Assembly: GCA_963766295.1 (NCBI GenBank)
Contig: CAVXYW010000002.1
Span: forward strand, 806,001-870,000
Length of the DNA: 64,000 bases
Reading direction: 5' to 3'
Source of the DNA: JBBDRJ01 sp963766295
GTDB taxonomy: Bacteria > Actinomycetota > JAICYB01
Shown piece by piece: positions 50,783-59,037 of the stretch (position 1 is its first letter; every line of letters starts with the position of its first letter). A model generated the notes under the pieces. The model did no database searches and was not told where the DNA came from. It saw only the letters and a list, made by a program, of their open reading frames with translations. The translations under genes were made by a program, and so were the position numbers.

Positions 50783-51966
50783 GTGCACATCGCCTACAGC
50801 GAGGAGCAAGAACAGCTCCGCCGCGAGCTACGCGACTACTTCGCGAAGCTGATGACTCCAGAGCGTCGTGAAGCACTAGCTGTCGGTGAGGGCGATTACG
50901 GCGACGGCGTTGCCTATAAGGAGACCGTTCGTCAGCTCGGAAAGGACGGCTGGCTCGGCATCGGCTGGCCCAAGGAGTACGGCGGGCAGGCCCGGACGAT
51001 GATGGAGCAGCTGATCTTCACCGACGAGGCCGCGATCGCCAACGCGCCCGTTCCATTCCTGACGATCAACTCGATCGGTCCGACGATCATGCAATACGGC
51101 ACGGAGGAGCAGAAGCAGAAGTTCCTCGCGCCGATCCTCGCCGGCGAGATCCAGTTCGCGATCGGCTACTCCGAGCCGGAGGCCGGAACCGACCTCGCTT
51201 CGCTGAAGACGAAGGCCGTCCGTTCCGGGGACGAATACATCGTGAACGGACAGAAGATGTGGACGAGCCTCGTCGAGTACTCGCAATACGTCTGGCTTGC
51301 GGTCCGCACCGATCCGGACGTCAAGAAGCACAAGGGACTGTCGGTGCTGATCGTCCCGACCGACGCCGAAGGATTCCGCTTCGCTCCCGTTCACACCGTT
51401 TCCGGTGCTCGCACGAACGCAACGTTCTACTAGGACGTCCGGGTGCCGGACAGCAATCGAGTCGGCGATGAGAACGAGGGCTGGCGACTCATCACGAATC
51501 AGCTGAACCACGAGCGCGTCGCTCTTGACATCGTCCGCGCGCGTCAACGCAGCGCTCGCAGGACGTGCGTGAGTGGGCGCAGAACGCAAAGCTGTCGGAC
51601 GGCCGACGCGTGATCGACCAGGAGTGGGTGCAGATTCACCTGGCACGCGTGCACGCCAAGACCGAGTTCCTCAAGCTCATCAACTGGAAGATCGCGTGGG
51701 GCGTGGGGAAGGGCTTGAACCCCGCTGCCGCATCGGCCACGAAGGTCTTCGGCACCGAGTTCTTCACCGAGGCCTACCGCTTGCTGATGGAGGTGATGGG
51801 AGCCAACGCGATGGTGCGCAACGGTTCGCCCGGCGCGATGCTCGCCGGACGCATCGAGCGCGCCTACCGCGGCACCCTGATCCTCACGTTCGGCGGCGGC
51901 ACAAACGAGGTGCAGCGCGACATCATCGCGATGGTCGGACTGGGTCTTCCGAGGGCGCCGCGCTGA
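50783..51966 (+). pseudogene. Acyl-CoA dehydrogenase 1 (steroid side-chain type), interrupted
   Basis: The frame from GTG 50783 gives a clear acyl-CoA dehydrogenase (EEQEQLRRELRDYFAKL, GWLGIGWPKEYGGQ, FAIGYSEPEAGTDLASLKT, GQKMWTSLVEYS). At 51431 a TAG replaces the expected codon after TNATFY; the same frame then continues DVRVPDSNRVGDENEGW. Near 51545-51560 indels move the reading to the frame of DVREWAQNAKLSDGRR and FGGGTNEVQRDII, ending at 51966. Sequence and pairing with the next gene resemble the heteromeric FadE26/FadE27-type enzymes of mycobacterial cholesterol side-chain breakdown. It is either broken or, given the conserved flanks, misread here. Confidence 0.8.
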
Positions 51967-53093
51967 TGGATTGGTCCTTCACCGAGGAGCAGGAGCAGCT
52001 CGCCGCGCTCACGCGTCAGATCACGACCGATGCGTTGACGGAGGAGCGCATGCGCGCCGTCGAGGCGGATACCGATCGCTTCGACCGCGATCTGTACAAG
52101 GCGCTGGCCAGACGCTGGGATCCTCGGTGTCGCCCTGCCGTCGGAAGATGGCGGCGGCGGATACGGATTGATCGAGCTATGCCGCGTGTCTCGTCGAGCT
52201 CGGACGTAGCGTCGCGCCGGTTCCCGTGCTCGCGTCGATCGTGTCATGGGCGCGATGCCGATCGCAGCCTTCGGAACCGCCGAGCAACGCAAGGCTTGGG
52301 TTCGTACCAGCGATCAGTGGGGAGAGCGTGCTCACCGCTGCGCTGACCGAGGACCTCAACCCCGACCCGTCGGCTCCGACGACCACGGCAACTCGCTCGG
52401 GCGATGGATGGACGATCACTGGAACCAAGACCGTTGTTCCCGCGGGCACGGTTGCCGACCTATTCCTGATACCCGCAACCACCCAGGACGGGGTGTTGGT
52501 GTTCCTCGTCCCCAAAGACGGTGCCGGCCTAACGATCACGCGCCAGCAGATGACCAACAAGGACGCCGACGCGCAGGTCGAGCTCAGCGCTGTACAGGTG
52601 TCGGGACGACTCCGTGCTCGGCACGTCCGCCGACGGAGCGGAGATCGTCCGGTGGATCGTCCGCCACTCAACGGTGGGCCTGTGTGCGCTGCAGCTCGGC
52701 GTCTGTGAACGGGCGCTCGAGCTGACCGCGGAGTACTCGAAGACTCGCGTTCAGTTCGAGCGCCCCATCGCAACGTTCCAGGCTGTTGGCCAGAGGCTGG
52801 CCGACGCCTACATCGATGTGGAAGGCGTCCGGCTCACGTTGTGGCAAGCGGCCTGGCGGCTGGCCGAAGGGCTCCCGGCCGATCAGGAGATCGCGACGGC
52901 GAAGTACTGGGCGTCCGATGCGGGGCACCGGATAGCGCATACAACTGTGCACGTCCACGGAGGGATGGGGATCGATCTCGATTACCACGCACACCGTTAC
53001 TTCGTGGGAGCCAAGCGGATCGAGTTCGCGCTGGGAACGGCCACCGACCATCTGCGAGCACTCGGAAAGCAGTTGGCGGCCGAGCCGGCGTGA
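51966..53093 (+). pseudogene. Acyl-CoA dehydrogenase 2 (partner subunit), several frameshifts
   Basis: Starts at ATG 51966, sharing the last base of the previous stop (TGATG). MDWSFTEEQEQLAALTRQ is in frame. Then at least four or five single-base insertions (near 52110, 52185, 52240, 52300 and 52605) are needed to read on through ILGVALPSEDGGGGYGL, VPVLASIV, MGAMPIAAFGTAEQRKAW, LTAALTEDLNPDPSAP and SVLGTSADGAEIVRW to the C-terminal helices (ERALELTAEYSKTRVQFERP, HTTVHVHGGMGIDLDYH). Total length, 1,128 bases, is a multiple of three. It matches the non-identical partner of two-gene steroid acyl-CoA dehydrogenases. The many insertions with preserved sequence suggest consensus errors. Confidence 0.78.
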
Positions 53094-53131
53094 CATACTG
53101 ACCGGGAGTCAGCGAGCGAACGGGAGCGGCT

Positions 53132-54376
53132 ATGAACCTGAGCGACGTCGATCTTCTTAGCCGGGACATCTTCATCCCGAGCGTCCCTCACGAATGGTTC
53201 GACCTCTTGCGGAGTCAGGCACCGATCCATCACCACGACGAACCCAACGGCCCGGGCTTCTGGGTGTTCACGAAGTTCGATGACTGCGTCGCGCTGAACC
53301 GCGACTGGTCGACGGCGTCCTCGGAGCAAACGCGCGGCGGTGTCGTCGGACTGGAAGAAATAACTGCGGAGGAACGTCAGCTGGCCGAGACGGCATCCGG
53401 CGCCGGCGCTCGCATGATGCTCACGATGGATCCTCCAGACCACACGCGCTATCGCAAACTCGTCAGTAAGGGCTTTACTCCGCGATCCATCCGTCTCATC
53501 GAAGATCACCTCCGTGAGCGCACGCAACGCATCCTCGACCACGCGCTGAAGGACAAGGATGGCGAAGTTGACTTCGTCACCGACGTTGCGGCCGAGCTTC
53601 CGCTCGAAGCGATCGCGGAGTTCCTCGGCGTTCCTTATGAGGACCGGCTGAAGCTCTTCGAGTGGTCCAATCGCATGATCGGCAGTGAGGATCCGGAGTA
53701 TGCGATCGAACGCTCCGAAGTGCAGCAGGCGTTCATGGAGATGTTCGCCTACGCGCACGAGCTCGGCGAGGACCGACGTACAAGCCCGCGCGACGACCTG
53801 GTGTCGGCGCTGATCCACGGCGAGATCGAGGGCGACAAGATGTCGGAGATGGACTTCAACATGTTCTTCCTGTTGTTGTCCGTTGCCGGCAACGAAACGA
53901 CGCGAAACGCCATCTCGCACGGCATGAACTTTCTGCTCGACCATTCGGAGCAGTACCAGATGCTCGTCGAGGACCCGAGCCTGGTGGCGTCAGCGACCGA
54001 AGAGATCCTGCGCTGCTCGACGCCTGTGATGTACTTCCGGCGGAACCTGACGAAGGACATCGAATACAAGGGCGTCCAGCTCAAGGAAGGCGAGAAGATC
54101 GCCTTGTACTTCATCTCGGCCAACAGGGACGAAGAGCACTTCGACGATCCGCACACCTTCAACATCTTGCGGGAGCCCAACGAGCACATCGCCTTCGGGG
54201 GCGGCGGACCGCACTTCTGTCTCGGTGCGAACCTCGCTCGGATGGAGATCAAGGTGCTGTTCGATGAGCTCGTCCACCGGGTGCCGAAGATCGAGAAGCT
54301 GAAGGAACCCGACCGGCTCCGTTCGAACTTCATCAACGGACTGAAGCATCTGCCGGTGAAGCTCATCGCCGCCTGA
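53132..54376 (+). CDS. Cytochrome P450, CYP125/CYP142-like
   Basis: The 414-residue soluble P450 has the I-helix oxygen motif SVAGNETTRNAISHGM, the K-helix ATEEILRCSTPVMYFRR (Glu-x-x-Arg) and the heme loop FGGGGPHFCLGANLAR with the Cys ligand. DPPDHTRYRKLVSKGFTPRSI, FYI-type SANRDEEHFDDPHTFNILR and the INGLKHLPV end strongly recall CYP125/142, which hydroxylate the terminal carbon of the cholesterol side chain. Electrons could come from the 3Fe-4S ferredoxin at 39915. Start ATG 53132; it follows the dehydrogenase pair. Confidence 0.93.
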   Translation: MNLSDVDLLSRDIFIPSVPHEWFDLLRSQAPIHHHDEPNGPGFWVFTKFDDCVALNRDWSTASSEQTRGGVVGLEEITAEERQLAETASGAGARMMLTMDPPDHTRYRKLVSKGFTPRSIRLIEDHLRERTQRILDHALKDKDGEVDFVTDVAAELPLEAIAEFLGVPYEDRLKLFEWSNRMIGSEDPEYAIERSEVQQAFMEMFAYAHELGEDRRTSPRDDLVSALIHGEIEGDKMSEMDFNMFFLLLSVAGNETTRNAISHGMNFLLDHSEQYQMLVEDPSLVASATEEILRCSTPVMYFRRNLTKDIEYKGVQLKEGEKIALYFISANRDEEHFDDPHTFNILREPNEHIAFGGGGPHFCLGANLARMEIKVLFDELVHRVPKIEKLKEPDRLRSNFINGLKHLPVKLIAA

Positions 54377-54377
54377 G

Positions 54378-54878
54378 GTGTCGGACGGAGCGATTTACGT
54401 TCCCGCCGGTACGGAACGAACCGATGAGGAAGTGGTCATGTTCGGCGTTCAGCCCCTTCGCATCAAGGTGGCCACGGCGGACGCGGACGGCCGCTTGTTC
54501 GTCGGCGAGATCATGGCCGACTCCGATGCCAGGTTCGGGCCTCCTAGGCATATGCACTACGAGCAGGACGAGTGGTTCTACGTGACGCAAGGCAATTTCC
54601 TCATAGAGGTCGGCGGCGAGCAGTTCGACGGGAAAGCCGGCGACTCGATATTTGCTCCAAGGATGGTGACGCACACATGGGCGTCCACTGGTGAGGAAGC
54701 CAGCCGGATGGTCTTCACGCTTACGCCTGCGGGACCATTCGAGAGCTTCGCGCGTGCCGCTTCAGCGCTTGGCCGGCTGCCCACTCCCGAAGAGGCGAAC
54801 GAGATCTTCGAGTCGCACCAGATGAAGATCACCGGGCCGCCACTGGATGTTGCGAAGACGAGCTTCGAAGGTGCCTAA
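54378..54878 (+). CDS. Cupin-domain protein
   Basis: The 166-residue single-domain cupin has the first metal motif PPRHMHYEQDEWFYVTQG and the second GDSIFAPRMVTHTWAS, giving three His and one Glu as metal ligands. It resembles quercetinase-type or small-molecule-binding cupins; the reaction is unknown. The start is GTG 54378, one base after the P450 stop, so the two genes are probably co-translated. Confidence 0.82.
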   Translation: MSDGAIYVPAGTERTDEEVVMFGVQPLRIKVATADADGRLFVGEIMADSDARFGPPRHMHYEQDEWFYVTQGNFLIEVGGEQFDGKAGDSIFAPRMVTHTWASTGEEASRMVFTLTPAGPFESFARAASALGRLPTPEEANEIFESHQMKITGPPLDVAKTSFEGA

Positions 54879-54908
54879 CTCGGCCATGGGCCGCGGTAGC
54901 CCCAACCC

Positions 54909-55142
54909 GTGACCGAAGCCTCCGCCGCCAGTGTTTCTGCGCCGATGCTCGAGTTCTTGAGCTGGGTCGACGCGAAAGAGCGAACTTACGACGAGGCGAT
55001 GGAGGCATGGCGGACATCCTGCCCTCGCTTCTCGACGTGGGAAGACGCGTCAATCGGCGGCTACGTACATCTCGAGCAGACGGGCAACGAGCTCGTTGTC
55101 TCGTTGACCGCGGAAGGTAGAGCACTCATCGATGGCAAGTAA
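54909..55142 (+). CDS. Small hypothetical protein (77 aa)
   Basis: The 77-residue protein starts at GTG 54909 and contains EFLSWVDAKERTYDEAMEAW, RTSCPRFSTWEDA and a beta pair near the end (ELVVSLTAEGRALID). This has the look of a small winged-helix domain. No name is recognised. Its end overlaps the next start by 11 bases. Confidence 0.6.
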   Translation: MTEASAASVSAPMLEFLSWVDAKERTYDEAMEAWRTSCPRFSTWEDASIGGYVHLEQTGNELVVSLTAEGRALIDGK

Positions 55143-55557
55143 TGAAAAGACTGAGGCGAAAGGCGTAACACTGCTGCGCACCGCGCTGGAAGCCTTCAAC
55201 AAGGGAGATCTAGAGGGCTGCTCGGAGTTCTTGGCTCCGGACTTCATAGCAAACATCCCCGGAGCAGCGGAACCAGCCATCGGTCGTGAGGCCTGGAAAC
55301 AGAACGCTCGAATGCTCCTGGACGCTTTCCCGGACATGAAGATGGAGATCCAGGACGTGTTCGGCGAGGGTGATCGCGCGGCTCTACGTTTGACCTTTCG
55401 CGGGACCCACAAGAATCCATTCCTGGGGATACCTGCGACCGGCCGGGAGGTTGCCTTCTCCAGCGTCGAGCTCTATCGCGTCGAGGGCGACCTCTTGGCC
55501 GAGGAGTGGGTCGCACCGGACATCGCGAGCCTCATGGGGCAGATCACGGCTCCTTAG
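55132..55557 (+). CDS. SnoaL/NTF2-like ester cyclase family protein
   Basis: The 141-residue protein is one NTF2-like fold: ALEAFNKGDLEGCSEFLAPDF, GREAWKQNARMLLDAFPDMKM, RFRGTHKNPFLGIPATGREV and a closing VEGDLLAEEWVAPDIASL. These match the SnoaL polyketide cyclase/ester cyclase branch. Substrate unknown. It starts at ATG 55132 inside the previous gene and ends in a four-base convergent overlap with the P-loop kinase gene. Confidence 0.82.
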   Translation: MASNEKTEAKGVTLLRTALEAFNKGDLEGCSEFLAPDFIANIPGAAEPAIGREAWKQNARMLLDAFPDMKMEIQDVFGEGDRAALRLTFRGTHKNPFLGIPATGREVAFSSVELYRVEGDLLAEEWVAPDIASLMGQITAP

Positions 55558-56096
55558 GGGCTGTTGACCCAGTCGACCAAAGCCTCCAGTGACGGCTCGT
55601 AACCGTTGGTGGTGTCGACGTCGATAGACGGAACGTCCATCGATACGCGAACGAAGGATCGCAGGGCGGACATGTCGGAATCGATCGCTTGCATGAGTTG
55701 ACCGTCGGCGTGCGCCAACCGATCTCCACGTCCGGCTATCCGTTGTTTGGCCACCGCCGGATCGACGTGGCACTGGACGATGCGCAGCTGCGCAATGTCG
55801 GTAAAGGGCTCGAGGCTCGGCTCCCAGAGCTTGTGCTGGAAAGCAGCCTCGGCCACGACCGTCACGCCGGCGCTTACGAGCACGCGCAAGATCTCGAAGA
55901 AGACCGGAAAGGTCTGCTGCGTCAATGGATCGCCCCAATCCGCTTGGAACCCGACGCCGTGAGCGTGGACCATTCCCTCCTTGATCTCGTCTCGGCAGAC
56001 TGCGGGACAGGGGATCACCCGAGCGAGTTCGTGTGCCAGTGTGGTCTTGCCGGACCCGGACGGGCCGCTGATGACTACCAGCGTGGGAAGGGGCAT
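55554..56096 (-). CDS. P-loop kinase-like ATP-binding protein
   Basis: The 180-residue protein starts at ATG 56096 (MPLPTLVVISG). It has Walker A SGPSGSGKTTLAHELAR, an acidic DEIKEGM segment, and later strands VTVVAEAAF and IVQCHVDPAVAKQRIAGR, as in small AAA_33/zeta-like or shikimate-kinase-like kinases that phosphorylate a small molecule or antibiotic. The target is unknown. The frame extends upstream to 56237 but that part is not protein-like. Confidence 0.72.
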   Translation of the reverse strand: MPLPTLVVISGPSGSGKTTLAHELARVIPCPAVCRDEIKEGMVHAHGVGFQADWGDPLTQQTFPVFFEILRVLVSAGVTVVAEAAFQHKLWEPSLEPFTDIAQLRIVQCHVDPAVAKQRIAGRGDRLAHADGQLMQAIDSDMSALRSFVRVSMDVPSIDVDTTNGYEPSLEALVDWVNSP

Positions 56097-56362
56097 GGAA
56101 TATTCTGCGTCCGAGGAGGGGTTTGGCGGGTAGGATTGATCGATTGACGAGCCCCCCGCTTTGGTGGGATAGTCGTTTGTAGAAGTAGTTCGAGGGCGCG
56201 CAGCGCCACAAGGATCAACCTTCTCGACACCAAGCATTAGTCACCTGGGTCGAGATGTGCGGGCGCCGCCTGTTGCGCAAGTCGCGCTCTATTGACGTAC
56301 CGAAGTGTCGCGTGCGAGACGACAGTCAATTGTCGTTTTCGAGCGACAAGAAAGTGAGTCGC
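56097..56362. other. Intergenic region before rho
   Basis: These 266 bases separate the divergent kinase and rho genes and must hold promoters for both. The frame of Rho extends back to 56255, but that part (CGRRLLRKSRSIDVPK) is unlike Rho. No clear terminator or named leader is seen. Rho leaders often regulate by early termination, so structure here is possible but not demonstrated. Confidence 0.4.
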
Positions 56363-57730
56363 ATGTCTGATAACCAGCGCAACCCAAACCGTCGGTCGCG
56401 CAATCGCAGGGGTTCCCGGCCTGGTGGAAACAGAGGGAACCGTCCGAATCGTCCTCCGCAGTCAGCCGATCGCGGCCTTCCTCAAGTTGTCGACCTCGAG
56501 TCGCTCAGTCAGGAGGAACTCGTCGAGAAGGCGAAGGAAGCCGGCATCACCGGCGCCGCCAGGTTTGGTCGGCCCCGTCTGATCACCGAACTATTGGCCA
56601 AGCAGAACGAGGGACTGGATCAGGTCACCGGGGTGCTCGAAGTCCGTCCGGACGGTTACGGATTCATCCGTACCAACGGATTCCTCCCCGGCCCGACGGA
56701 CGTATATGTCTCGAGGTCACAGATCCAACGAGTGGGACTCCGGACCGGAGACCAAGTCTCAGGGCTGGCCCGTCCTCCCAAGCATGCGAGTGAGAACTAC
56801 GCGGCACTCCTTCAGATAGAGAAAGTGAACGACAAGGACCCCGAGGAGCTCGGCGAGCGTCCCGTCTTCGACAAGCTCCCGACGCCTTCGCCCAACGAGC
56901 GACTGCGTCTTGAATGGGATCCGGCCGATTCGATCGGGCGCATCCTCGATCTGCTTTCACCGATCGGCAAGGGCCAGCGCGGCATGATCGTTGCTCCACC
57001 GAAGGCGGGGAAGACAACGATCCTCCGGCGCATCGCACGCGCGATCATCACGAACCATCCCGAAGTGAAGCTCTTCGTTCTGCTTGTCGACGAACGTCCT
57101 GAAGAGGCCTACGACTGGCAGGAGACCGTCGGTGACGAGTCTTCCGTCGTCGCCTCGACATTCGACCAGCCGCTCGCCGATCACCTGAGCGTGTCCGAGC
57201 TGTTGCTCGAACGCGCTAAACGCCTCGTCGAGGGCGGCACAGACGTCGTCATCCTCCTCGACTCGCTCACGCGGATGGCCCGTACTTACAACCAGGCGCA
57301 GCGCAACTCCGGAAAGATCATGAGCGGTGGTATCGACTCGGGAGCCCTCGAGCCGCCGAAGCGATTCTTCGGCGCTGCTCGCAACATCAAGGGCGACGGA
57401 TCGCTGACGATCGTCGCGACATGCTTGGTCGAGACCGGATCCCGTATGGACGAGGTCATCTTCGAGGAGTTCAAGGGACGCGGAAACATGGAGGTCCGCC
57501 TCGACCGGGCTCTGGCGGAGAAGAGGATCTTCCCAGCGATCAACGTCGAAGGCACCGGTACCCGTAACGAGGAACTGATCACTCCGTCCGATGAGCTTCA
57601 AGGTGTATGGCGACTGCGGCGAGTGCTGCATTCGGTCGATGCCGCGGAGGCCATGGAGATCCTCATCAAGAACATGACCGACCACCGGACCAACGCCGAG
57701 TTCCTCGATCGGATCGCCAAGGTCGGCTAG
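56363..57730 (+). CDS. rho: Transcription termination factor Rho
   Basis: The 455-residue hexameric RNA helicase starts at ATG 56363. A basic Asn/Arg/Gly-rich start (NPNRRSRNRRGSRPGGNR), typical of actinobacterial Rho, precedes the Rho-N domain, the RNA-binding OB fold (GYGFIRTNGFLPGPTDVYVS), Walker A VAPPKAGKTTILRRIA, the Q-loop RNSGKIMSGG, Walker B DVVILLDSLTRMAR and the R-loop/arginine finger region. It ends transcription at untranslated RNA. It stands alone, followed six bases later by a thioesterase gene. Confidence 0.97.
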   Translation: MSDNQRNPNRRSRNRRGSRPGGNRGNRPNRPPQSADRGLPQVVDLESLSQEELVEKAKEAGITGAARFGRPRLITELLAKQNEGLDQVTGVLEVRPDGYGFIRTNGFLPGPTDVYVSRSQIQRVGLRTGDQVSGLARPPKHASENYAALLQIEKVNDKDPEELGERPVFDKLPTPSPNERLRLEWDPADSIGRILDLLSPIGKGQRGMIVAPPKAGKTTILRRIARAIITNHPEVKLFVLLVDERPEEAYDWQETVGDESSVVASTFDQPLADHLSVSELLLERAKRLVEGGTDVVILLDSLTRMARTYNQAQRNSGKIMSGGIDSGALEPPKRFFGAARNIKGDGSLTIVATCLVETGSRMDEVIFEEFKGRGNMEVRLDRALAEKRIFPAINVEGTGTRNEELITPSDELQGVWRLRRVLHSVDAAEAMEILIKNMTDHRTNAEFLDRIAKVG

Positions 57731-57735
57731 AAGCG

Positions 57736-58158
57736 GTGAGCGATTGGATCGTCAATGACGGTCCGCAGGATTACTGCTTCGGTTGCGGCCAGCAGAACGA
57801 AAGTGGACTTCGGTTGCGCTTTCGCCGTGTCGGTGAATCTTCGGTCGAAGCGGAGTACACCGTTCCTAGGCATTACCGAGGAGCCGAGGGTGTCGTCCAT
57901 GGAGGCATCCAGGCGGCACTCCTCGACGAGATCATGGGCCTGACCGTCCATACGTTCCTGGCCGGTGAGGACCACAAGATCGTTACAGCCGAGATGAGCG
58001 TTCGATACCGCAGGCCGACGCCGATCGATGTGCTTCTGACAATCCGTGGTCATCTCAAACGGACCGAAGGATCGAATTTGTTCTTGAGCGCTGAGATCTT
58101 CGACGACAAAGGTGAACTCCTCACCGAAGGCGACTCTCGCTTCCGCCGGCTTCGCTAG
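57736..58158 (+). CDS. Hotdog-fold thioesterase (PaaI-like)
   Basis: The 140-residue protein starts at GTG 57736 and has DYCFGCGQQNESGLRLRF, GAEGVVHGGIQAALLDEIMG (the HGG-x-x-x-x-x-x-D/E signature of acyl-CoA thioesterases) and EMSVRYRRPTP. It would hydrolyse an acyl-CoA. The longer frame from 57607 overlaps rho and is rejected. Its place after rho is probably read-through transcription. Confidence 0.88.
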   Translation: MSDWIVNDGPQDYCFGCGQQNESGLRLRFRRVGESSVEAEYTVPRHYRGAEGVVHGGIQAALLDEIMGLTVHTFLAGEDHKIVTAEMSVRYRRPTPIDVLLTIRGHLKRTEGSNLFLSAEIFDDKGELLTEGDSRFRRLR

Positions 58159-58225
58159 TTCGATAGGCGTAGATGTCCCTCAAGTGGCGCCCTGTAGGGT
58201 GTGTTCCTCGATAGGAGGAGGGGCC

Positions 58226-58618
58226 ATGACCAATGCGAACGAGCAGGTTATCCGCGACGCAGTAGCCGCGATGACAATCGGCGATACCGACAGCATGGTT
58301 GCGCTGTTCGATGAGAACATCGTCGCTCACGTACCAGGGAACAATCAGATTTCAGGCGATTACAAGGGTCGCGACTCGTTCATGGGGGAGTTCTTCGGAA
58401 AGGTCATGGGGCTCACTGGAGGGCAGTTCGTTGTCGAGCCCCACGATTTCGCGAGCAGCGACGAGCACGTGGTCGGTATGTACAACATGACGGCGACGCG
58501 GGACGGCAAGGAGTTCAAGTATCCGCACGTGAACGTCTACCACGTTCGGGATGGGAAAGTCGTTGAGCTCTGGCAGCACCCCGGCGACGTCATTGCTTGG
58601 AACGAATTCTGGTCGTGA
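58226..58618 (+). CDS. NTF2/SnoaL-like protein (130 aa)
   Basis: The 130-residue protein starts at ATG 58226 behind AGGAGGAGG. It has an NTF2-like fold: NEQVIRDAVAAMTIGDTDSMV, ALFDENIVAHVPGNN, YKGRDSFMGEFF and VRDGKVVELWQHPGD. It is a second, separate member of this fold within 3.5 kb. The substrate is unknown. The frame from 58112 overlaps the thioesterase and is rejected. Confidence 0.85.
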   Translation: MTNANEQVIRDAVAAMTIGDTDSMVALFDENIVAHVPGNNQISGDYKGRDSFMGEFFGKVMGLTGGQFVVEPHDFASSDEHVVGMYNMTATRDGKEFKYPHVNVYHVRDGKVVELWQHPGDVIAWNEFWS

Positions 58619-58650
58619 TGAGAGGGATGCCGCTTTCTATCTGACGTCGT

Positions 58651-59022
58651 TCAGGTGGCTCCGAACGGGTTGTCCACGACGAGGAGCCAGCTTCCGTCAC
58701 TCTGGCGGCGGAAGAGGTCTGCGCTTTGCCCATTCGCTTCGACCGGTTCTCCGTCCGGGTCAACGCCTTTGATCCGCCAAGCCGCGCTCGCCAGCGCTAC
58801 GTCACCGGACTCGATGCAGTAGCGGGTGTGAGCGGACATGGTGCCGATACCTTGAAACTGCTTGATGGCTTCACCGATCGCGGCGAGACCCGTTAGAACG
58901 GCGCCGGGCTCTGGGACGAAAGCAGCGCCCGGCTCGTACAGGTTGAGAACGTCCTCGATGTGCCCGGAGTTGAACGCCTCGACGTACGTGGTGTGTAGAT
59001 CCTCCGGCTTCGTGACTTTCAT
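58651..59022 (-). CDS. NTF2/SnoaL-like protein (123 aa), last gene of monooxygenase operon
   Basis: The 123-residue protein has TYVEAFNSGHIEDVLNLYEP, GAVLTGLAAIGEAIKQF and ADLFRRQSDGSWLLVVDNP, the DUF4440/SnoaL-like NTF2 form. The start ATG 59022 has GAGGAGAGGAG upstream. It lies 15 bases after the monooxygenase stop on the same strand, so it may act on the monooxygenase product, for example as a cyclase or isomerase; that is inference. Confidence 0.85.
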   Translation of the reverse strand: MKVTKPEDLHTTYVEAFNSGHIEDVLNLYEPGAAFVPEPGAVLTGLAAIGEAIKQFQGIGTMSAHTRYCIESGDVALASAAWRIKGVDPDGEPVEANGQSADLFRRQSDGSWLLVVDNPFGAT

Positions 59023-59037
59023 GTCTGCTCCTCTCCT

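Noticed and set aside
51431..51433. In-frame TAG read as pyrrolysine or other recoded residue
   Set aside because: A frameshift follows within 120 bases and similar breaks occur in neighbouring genes; no Pyl machinery is seen. Error or mutation is simpler.
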